Below are positions 56,656-64,000 of a stretch of DNA of 64,000 nucleotides, piece by piece. Within the stretch, counting starts at the first letter, position 1. Every line of letters begins with the position of its first letter. The translations under genes were made by a program, and so were the position numbers. Origin of the DNA: Viola odorata (taxonomy: Eukaryota > Streptophyta > Magnoliopsida > Malpighiales > Violaceae); the NCBI GenBank assembly GCA_963691705.1, contig OY829539.1:48830327-48894326 (forward strand), read 5' to 3'. The notes under the pieces are model-generated. The model was not told where the DNA came from, made no database searches, and was given only the letters and a program-made list of their open reading frames with translations.

Positions 56656-59600
56656 TCATCGTCTTCTCATCCCACGTCCACGACCGCGGGAAGCACCTCC
56701 TCCACGCCCTCTTCCACCCATAGCACTAGCAGCTGCTTCTCCTTGGGCACTTTCAGACTACACCACAACAGTAAGAACTCAAAAATCCAGAAATGAATTT
56801 ATCAAAGATGTGAACATAATCTAACTTGTGAATCCAACTGAAAAAGGCATGCACAAGCGGACCAAACACTTCAACTGACTATGACATTTCACAATGAAAT
56901 GGTACCTCAAGAAGCATGGTGCAGAGGTCATTGTGAACAACAAATGCTCCAAGGAGCAAGATGGAATGAAATATTGTATTCCAACTTATTTGTGCATTAT
57001 ATGTTCAAATTACCAAGGAACAAAACTTAGCTAATAAAACTGGCTAGGGTACAGACACCTGACTTAACTTTTTAATTTGGCTAATGGATCCTTTTTGCTT
57101 TCATTGACTATTACATTTTGCTAGTTGCTAGTTGCTAAATGGGAATTGGAATTAATGGAAGAAGCATAATCGTGATCCATCACCAGACACTGCATGGCAA
57201 AATTCTTAGCCTGATTAAAGCCAGATGGTTTTAAGTATTGATCAATGCAACTGGCTATTCAATTAGTTATGCCAATGACTCAAATCAGTTTTGCACTTTA
57301 TTTAGCTTCTCAAAACAAACTTCAAAAAAGAGCTAGTCCTTTAGGTAACCAAGAGATCTTTGATGAAGGGCCAAAAAAAGATGGTCATCATGAAGTTTTC
57401 ATCTTTTTTGCTTTCTTAGCCCTTCATTTTCATTCTATTTCTCAAGTTAACTTTGATATCTCTAGTCTACAGTCCATCACAGACTCATCGACCACTAAGA
57501 GTCTAGAACTACTAAACAAATAGTATGAAGTACCAAACAACAGGAGAACTCCAAAGAGTGCAAGGTGCATGAAGAAGCTGCGTCGGAACAAAATTTCACT
57601 ACCATAAAAACACTGTTCAATATACCTTAGGGTTCTTCACTGTCTCGTCCACACTTAAAATAAGACAAGTGGCCTCTGTAGCAGCATTTATGGCATTGAT
57701 CTGCAGCAATGATTTCAATTACCATCAGCATCAACATGTAAAACCAGAACCACCATTTAAGTAATGGTGCCATTATTACTATGTATTACAGAAGTATACC
57801 TTCACAACAGCAGGCTCCCATACAAAATTAGCAAAGGAATCTGCAATTCCACCAGTGTTGATATCTACTCCATAAGCTGAACCCTCGCCTGTATAAGAAA
57901 TGCCAACTCAAATTAATTCAGATTAAACAAGAAAACTGATATGCTTAACAGCACCACCATAAGCACGTTGAATATGCCCCTTTAAAGTTATATTGATAAA
58001 GAGTATTTTAAGTTCATTCAACCAAAACCAAATTTAAAGGGAAATGCTCCCTCCCAACCTCCACTCACCCCTCTCAACTTCTAGCCTTTCCATTCCCGCA
58101 ACACCCAGTCACCTACCACCTCCACTCCCCCCCAGCTCAAAGACAGGCAGTAAATAAATGATCTTAAAAGAATAAAAAGGAAGACCCACCTGATGGAAGT
58201 GCATGCTTTTGTCTTAATTTGTTCAGCACGTCAGTTGCATCAAACCCAGCGTTATCACAGAGTTGGCGAGGGATAATCTGCAATATGAATGACGAAAAGG
58301 TCATTTAAACAATAAGCAATTATACCATTAAGGCGAAAAATGCTTATGAAAGGGCACATCTTCAAATCAAGCCTGATTACACATTTTAAAGAGTAAAACA
58401 CAAATCTATCAAACTATTCTCAAGAATCTTTCAAATTTATGGCATAATGAATCTTGAGGAGATGATTATGGCTCATTGATGCCCTGTATAATCTCGCTTA
58501 AAATGAGTTCAATCACATCACTACTTAGTAAAACAAATACATAACATGACTATGAAATGTTTAATTTTTAGCACTGGGCAGTTTATTACCCCAAAACAAC
58601 AGCAGAAAACAATGATTAATAATCTGAAAAAACATCAGCATGCCTCTTTCTACCAACTAGAAACTACATGTAAATTCCCCAGCAGTGAAACGTGTCATTC
58701 TAATTGACATGGATTTCAAATAAACTCTAAAAAATTCACATCACCAGAAACAACATAAACCAGACAAAAGCAATTGCCTTTAAACTTTTCAACACAACAG
58801 GAAAAGCATTCCTGGAACATAACAGTGAGCACTCAAATATGCTAGACAGTTACCTCAAGAGCTTTAGCATAGGAGTTAATAAACAGTTGAGACTTCCCAG
58901 CAATGGTACGAGCGTGCTGCCTCAAGTAGCGACTTATTTCCATCTGCCACCAAAAACAGGAGTTACCTAAATGCCTGAACTGTCCTCAAAACACAGGATA
59001 GAATCAACTATTAATAAGCACATACATCTATAGCACCACCACCGGCAACTATAGTTGAGTTCTTGAGAGCTCTTCTAACTATCATGATAGCATCATGTAA
59101 ACTTCGTTCAGCCTCCTCAATGAACTGAAATAAATCATGAGATTGTCAACGAATACACCTTCAAATTTGTAGAATTAAATCATCCGAATAACTAACATAC
59201 CTGATCAGCTCCACCACGAAGGACAATGGTGGCTGTCCTTCCAGAAGGGCATCCACTGAATATATTAAATCTCTCATTTCCAACTTGTTTTTCCTCAAAA
59301 GTCTCACAAGTCCCGAGCACCTTTAGGCCAAAGAACATCACCATTTTGAATGAAAAGGGATGTTTAAAAGAAATGTTACAATAGTGCAACCAAATTAAAA
59401 AATATAGCTTTGCTTTTCTAAATGAAATATATATCATACCTCATCAATAATGTTGTTGACTGTGGTCTGCACAGTCCCACCAGTAGCAGCAGCAACCCTC
59501 TGCAGGTCTTCTTCAGCTACACGACCAGCACAGAAAATATCTCTATCTGCAAAATACTGTTGCAATAAATTCTGCGTGAGCAATCAGATATCGGTATGGT

Positions 59601-61296
59601 AATATATGTTGCATCATTCTACAATATATATATATGACTAACATGTGACAGAGACTATACAACACAGAATAAAATACACAATCAAGAACTGAAATTTTTT
59701 TACAAGAAAATTATACCGGGAAATTTGCATCATTGCTACAAGTGTTCAAATAGGCAGCATTGATATGATATGGTTATACATTCCACAACTTTAAATAGTT
59801 TAATGTGTTCCCAGAGTCCAATATAATACTACAACAAAATGTTTGTACAGCTACATAGCAAGTGGCATCAAAGAAATTTAAGATTGTGAGCATACTGATT
59901 AAAACGTAAATGTTCATGCTAAGCTATTTCGCACATAGATTTCAATTAAAAAGAAAAACAGATGCAATTTGAAAACAAAGTAAGCTGACCTGTGTTGCAA
60001 GATCACCAATAGCCAGGCGTGAAAGAATAACTTTGGCTCCACTCTGGACACATTTATCCAACTTGTCATAAATGATATTCCATTCTGCATCAACAATTGA
60101 CTGATATTGAGATGGATCTGACAGCCTGGTCCATGTGGGAAAAAAAGATGCAGAGAGTTCAGTGGAAAACTTGTCAAAATGAAATATACATGAAAGGAAA
60201 GCATGGGCATTATACTAGATCCAGTTCAACAGATGGAGAAACCCACCGGATCTCTGCATTTTCTTTCTCAGATTTGAGTTCCAACTCAATGTTGAGCAAG
60301 AGTAACCTGGGATTTAAAAACATCTTCGGTTGTTGTTCAAATCCCGCATATGAGAAAGTCTTTTTAAAGGCAACACCATTTACTAGAAAGGAATCTCTCA
60401 TAGTTCCACCTGGGACCTAAGGAAGGATAATACAATCAGAAAGCTGAATACTAAGACAACAACAACAAGAGGGTAACCATCATAACTTGTACCTTCTTGA
60501 TTCCAATCATATTAAGCCTATCTTCATCACCAATGGCAATGACAGAATCAACAACCATTGAAGCAAAGAAGTCCTTCTCGCCACCAATAAGTTTGGAAGA
60601 GAGAGTAGTGGCAGCACATTTAGCGAGCAAGGTTTTCTTTTCCTCCAAGCTTTTCCCTTCAATACTAACAGCCAGCTCTTTCACCTTCTCAATGGCCAAA
60701 TTACTAGCAGTTCTGTAACTGCGAATTAGATTTTGGGAGTGAACCCCTTCCTCTATGAAAGGCTTAGCCTCTTTCAAAAACTCACTAGCCAGTAACACCA
60801 CAGTTGTCGTGCCATCACCAACCTGTGCAAACGTACTCAAGTATGAATAAACAAATAGAACCAAATTTCACTGTCATTTAAGGAAGTTAAAGAGGAAAAG
60901 GAAGTAAGACCTCAGAGTCCTGGGACTTGGCTATGTCGCAGAGGATCTTGGCGGCAGGGTGGACAATGTCAAGGAGCTTCATGATGGTGGCACCGTCGTT
61001 AGAAATGGTGACGTTCCCATTCTGATCGTGGATGAGCTTGTCCATACCACGGGGGCCGAGGGTGGTCCTGACAACATCGGAGACGCCGGTGCAGGCGTTG
61101 ATGTTGCTAATCAACTGGGCTTTACCTTGAGAAGTGTCAGTGCCTTCCTTCAAAAGGATGATCTGGGGTTGCTGCAAAATACATTTTTCCAGTTCAACAG
61201 TGAGTGAGTGAGTGAGTGAGTGAGTGATGGAGAAGGAGGAAGACGATGATGAAAAGTTAGAAAGTTTGTTACTTCACTTACCATCATAGATGACAT
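56656..61296 (-). CDS. CCT7: T-complex protein 1 subunit eta (CCT7)
   Basis: A subunit of the cytosolic group II chaperonin that folds actin, tubulin and other proteins with ATP. Minus exons: 61296-61282, 61171-60911, 60822-60493, 60416-60247, 60125-59990, 59556-59440, 59320-59201, 59124-59026, 58943-58854, 58277-58190, 57888-57800, 57700-57626, 56757-56656. All are GT-AG and in phase, totalling 563 residues (eta subunits are about 550-560). The first exon has five codons (MSSMM). ATP-site motifs are [46 protein letters not shown] and [33 protein letters not shown] lies in the returning intermediate domain. The Gly/Arg-rich tail ([20 protein letters not shown]) is the plant eta signature. No defects seen. 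Confidence 0.97.
61200..61226. repeat. GAGT tetranucleotide microsatellite in CCT7 intron 1
   Basis: About six tandem GTGA units between CCT7 exon 1 (61282) and exon 2 (61171). The repeat sits in an intron of only 110 bp, so length change could affect splicing distance but not coding. Confidence 0.85.
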
Positions 61297-62347
61297 TGTT
61301 GTTTACAAGATTTGGAGTGTGAACTGGGAAGAGGGACGGTATGCGACGCTCTGCTACGCTGTTTTGCTCACTAGGGTTTAGTTTTTCTTTTGGGTTTGTG
61401 TAAGCAGAACACAGAAAAAGAGCTCTTTCTGGCTCTTTCTAGTTCCTTTGAATTCTTTTGGTTAGATTTATGTGAAAAGACTTAGGTAGTGTTTGGGGTT
61501 GAGGTTTGGTGGGGAAAAGTGCTTTGCCCAACCTCAAAGCTGGAAAAAGTGTTTGGTAAACACCTTTCCATAGAGCTTTTCCAAAAGCTCTACCGGTTGC
61601 CTCATGAATTTTGCACTGAATGGCCACTGGTGGGATTGGGAGCAGCCATTGGAAGCACTTCCTGAGCAACATGGGAAGCTGGGCTTCAATCATTTTTGAC
61701 AAAAATATCCCCTAGTTTTCTTCTTAATTACAAATAAACCAGGTATAAATTAAAAAATAAAACGTTGATTCTTTCCTCTCCTCTCTCTCTTCGCTCCGCT
61801 CTCGCTCTCCTCTCTCTCGCTCCGCTCTCCACACCTAACAAACCCTCTCACCCAAGTAGGAATCACCGAACCCAATCAGTGGGCTGGTTCAGATCCTTTC
61901 CGAACTCAGCCTCGGCTCCGCCCGACCTATATAAATTATCCCTTTCACGCGCTTCAACCTTTTCATTTCAGGTGTGTAGCTACTACAGCTCCTCTAGTTT
62001 TTTGAAGACGACGCTAAAATCTGCCAAAAAGGAAAGATCGAGAGCTTTTGCTTCGCTCCATCGCTTCAAGGTAATGAACCTCATCTCGTGTTTCCGCTCC
62101 TGTTTCGGTTCAGATCTGTGTATTTTGGTGAGAATTGTGTTTGGTTGCTGATAAAGTGGAGTTTGATCGAGTTATTTGCGGGATCTTGCGGTTGTTTTTT
62201 GTTTTTTTCTGGCTTGTTACAGAGGAATTACTAGTAATTGCAGTTGATGATCGAAATTTTCCGTGAATTTTTGTGGAGGTAGATCAAGTTACGGAACTGG
62301 AAAATACATGGCGCTGGTTTCTGGAAGAAGGTAGACTTTTTTGCTTC
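61297..62347. other. Divergent promoter region of CCT7 and the MFS gene
   Basis: CCT7 leader and promoter (minus) and the MFS transporter leader (plus) diverge from here. 61490-61690 has GTGTTTGG-type sequence with an internal inverted look (AAAGTGTTTGGTAAACACC, GAGCTTTTCCAAAAGCTC), possibly a short non-autonomous DNA transposon, but no termini are clear. A CT-rich stretch at 61770-61840 resembles a core-promoter Y patch. TATATAAATT at 61927 is a candidate TATA box, with a 5' UTR intron possible before ATG 62348. Confidence 0.45.
61927..61936 (+). promoter_or_regulatory. Candidate TATA box for the MFS transporter gene
   Basis: CTATATAAATTATCC follows GC-rich promoter-like sequence and precedes leader-like sequence. 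It is about 420 bp before the ATG, which would fit a long or intron-containing leader. Motif evidence only. Confidence 0.35.
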
Positions 62348-64000
62348 ATGGGTCGTTTGCAGGAAAAATTCTCTTCCTTTATCAATAATAGATGGCTGGT
62401 GTTTGTGGCTGCAATGTGGATACAATCATGTGCAGGAGTTGGGTATGTTTTTGGGAGTATATCCCCTGTGATAAAGAGCTCATTGGGTTATAATCAGAGG
62501 CAGATTGCTAGCTTGGGTGTGGCTAAGGATCTTGGAGATAGTGTGGGGTTTTTGGCTGGGACCTTGTCTGAATTCTTGCCTTTGTGGGGTGCTTTGCTGG
62601 TTGGTGCTTTGCAGAATCTTATTGGGTATGGCTGGGTTTGGCTTGTGGTCACTGGTAGAGCTCCTCCTTTGCCTTTGTGGGTTGTGAGTATTTCTGAATC
62701 TTTCAGTCTCTTAATGTTGTTTTGTCATGTGGGATGGATTTGGTTGTCCAATTGGTTTGATTTGCTGACTTTTTTTTTGCTGGAATAGTATTACCCTGCT
62801 GTTGATTTTGACTTTACTCCTTTCCTTTTGCCTTCAAACTTAGATTCTTGTAGTTTTCATTGTTTGATCTCCACTTATGGTGGACTGGGACATCAGATTA
62901 ACCTGAAATGATTGTCATTGTGAAGGCATGAAACTAGATGCGAGTTTTGCAGTTTAGATTGTGGTTTCTGTTTCTTTGGCTTAAGTTGATCTGACCTTTT
63001 GTTTTCTAATGCTTAGTAGTCAACTTCACCCTTCATTCTTTCTACATGGATTGTTTTGTTCCTGGGTTCCACCAAATTGCTGTGAAACTTTGACGTGTTC
63101 CGATTAAGCATATGCGTAGCACGGAGATTGGAAGTGAATTGGGAAAATGTTATTGAAGTGATAGTTACCTGTCCATGTTTGCTGCTATATGAATGTTTTA
63201 AGTTCCGGTGAACCGACTAGAATTTCGCATCAAGAAAACCATTAGTTTCTGGCACTTCTGTTTTTACATGGATTTGAGATGATATTTTTTCTTTCTTTAA
63301 TATAATGAAAAGTCAACAATTTTTACTTTCTTTACTCATATATGCAGTTAAGAACTAGCAAGGATCTTTCTTCTTTCCTGTTTGTGCAAGGAATTTATGG
63401 GGACCTTTTCAATTGTGCAGATGTGCATTCTTATATTTGTAGGGACCAATGGCGAGACCTACTACAATACAGCTGCTCTTGTTTCATGTGTGCAAAACTT
63501 TCCCAAGAGCAGGGGTCCTATCGTAGGAATACTGAAAGGCTTTGCTGGCTTAAGTGGAGCAATTTTGAGTCAAGTATACGCGTTGATCCATTCCCCCGAC
63601 CATGCATCTCTCATTTTTATGATCGGCAATGGTAGTCATTGCTCTAATGTTCATTATCAGACCTGTTGGAGGTCATAGACAAATTCAACCATCTGATGGC
63701 ACAAGTTTCTCATTTGTATACAGTGTATGCATTTTATTGGCTTCTTACTTGATGGGAGTCATGCTTCTTGAAGATCTAGTTGATTTGAATCACAAAGTCA
63801 TAACAATTTTTACTGCCATCTTGTTTGTTTTGCTTCTGCTTCCTGTTGTGATTCCCATATCATTGAGTTTTTTCTGTAAGTTCTGTATAGAGCAAGGGTT
63901 GCAGCTCTTGTGTCGATCCTTGTTCATTCCAATGTCTGTTTTCAGTTTAGCCACAGTATCTTTGATAACATTGTAAAAAGAAAGTGTAAAATGGTAGCCT
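62348..64000 (+). pseudogene. NFD4/nodulin-like MFS transporter, partial and frameshifted
   Basis: A multi-pass membrane protein of the plant nodulin-like/NFD4 major facilitator group; substrates are mostly unknown. Exon 1 (62348-62683) gives MGRLQEKFSSFINNRWLVFV, QSCAGVGYVFGSISPVIKSS and LGYNQRQIASLGVAKDLGDS, with about three membrane segments; the donor is GTT|GTGAGT. Exon 2 from 63421 reads MCILIFVGTNGETYYNTAAL and FPKSRGPIVGILKGFAGLSG, in phase. At 63625-63632 FMI is followed by only four bases before ATGGTAGTCATTGC, where the family has about fifteen, so the frame shifts. The new frame continues MVVIALMFIIRPVGG and LLEDLVDLNH to a donor-like GTAAGT at 63876. The shift is either a real lesion or an assembly error. 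The 3' half lies outside the window. Exon content is otherwise well preserved. Confidence 0.8.

Noticed and set aside
61490..61690. Possible small DNA transposon between CCT7 and the MFS gene
   Set aside because: GTGTTTGG-type inverted phrases are suggestive but I found no matching termini or target duplication.

Overview
This window is plant nuclear DNA, almost certainly from a eudicot. Every recognisable host gene is interrupted by GT-AG introns and is plant-type. The intergenic DNA is AT-rich and full of plant transposons (Stowaway-like MITEs, PIF/Harbinger, hAT, an Athila-type Ty3/gypsy element). I cannot name the species. Exon boundaries were placed by hand from reading-frame continuity, splice dinucleotides and remembered family architecture; no search or alignment was run.

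Layout. 1-5.9 kb: gene scraps, two short minus-strand ORFs with EAR-like motifs, a decayed Harbinger element, and a local duplication of which one copy carries a 260 bp MITE. 5.97-15.89 kb (minus): gamma-tubulin complex component 6 in 14 exons. 15.9-17.6 kb: AT-rich spacer. 17.6-18.55 kb (plus): a broken RTM2-like HSP20/membrane-anchor gene. 18.8-22 kb (minus): a decayed gene for a protein with three dsRNA-binding domains. 22.2-23.07 kb: an 874 bp hAT-type element with an 8 bp target duplication.

23.28-34.67 kb is a three-level transposon nest. A Stowaway-like MITE is split by an 11.1 kb hAT element with 8 bp target duplication GTTAATTT. That hAT carries a 7.25 kb Athila-type LTR retroelement with 5 bp target duplication GCACC. 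The retroelement has 1546 bp LTRs with a single noticed mismatch. It encodes only gag and protease, in one frame cut by two stop codons, and carries six exact copies of a 16 bp palindrome, three of them in the coding frame.

34.86-41.52 kb (plus): CNX1, the fused MoeA-MogA molybdenum cofactor enzyme. 42.11-44.60 kb (plus): a MATH-BTB CUL3 adaptor (BPM). 45.43-45.80 kb (plus): an 80-residue zinc-ribbon-like protein. 46.26-50.02 kb (plus): an SBT1.9-type subtilase split by an 863 bp insertion flanked by 574 bp direct repeats, so the signal peptide and the intact catalytic body now lie on different copies. 51.74-53.44 kb (plus): mitochondrial frataxin. 54.33-55.82 kb (plus): a 5'-truncated, frameshifted NADH-cytochrome b5 reductase fragment. 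56.66-61.30 kb (minus): chaperonin CCT7 in 13 exons. 62.35 kb to the edge (plus): an NFD4/nodulin-like MFS transporter with an apparent frameshift.

The intact genes are unrelated housekeeping genes (microtubule nucleation, Moco synthesis, protein turnover, Fe-S metabolism, protein folding); this is not a functional cluster. The most unusual material is the palindrome-bearing retroelement, the three-level nest and the split subtilase.
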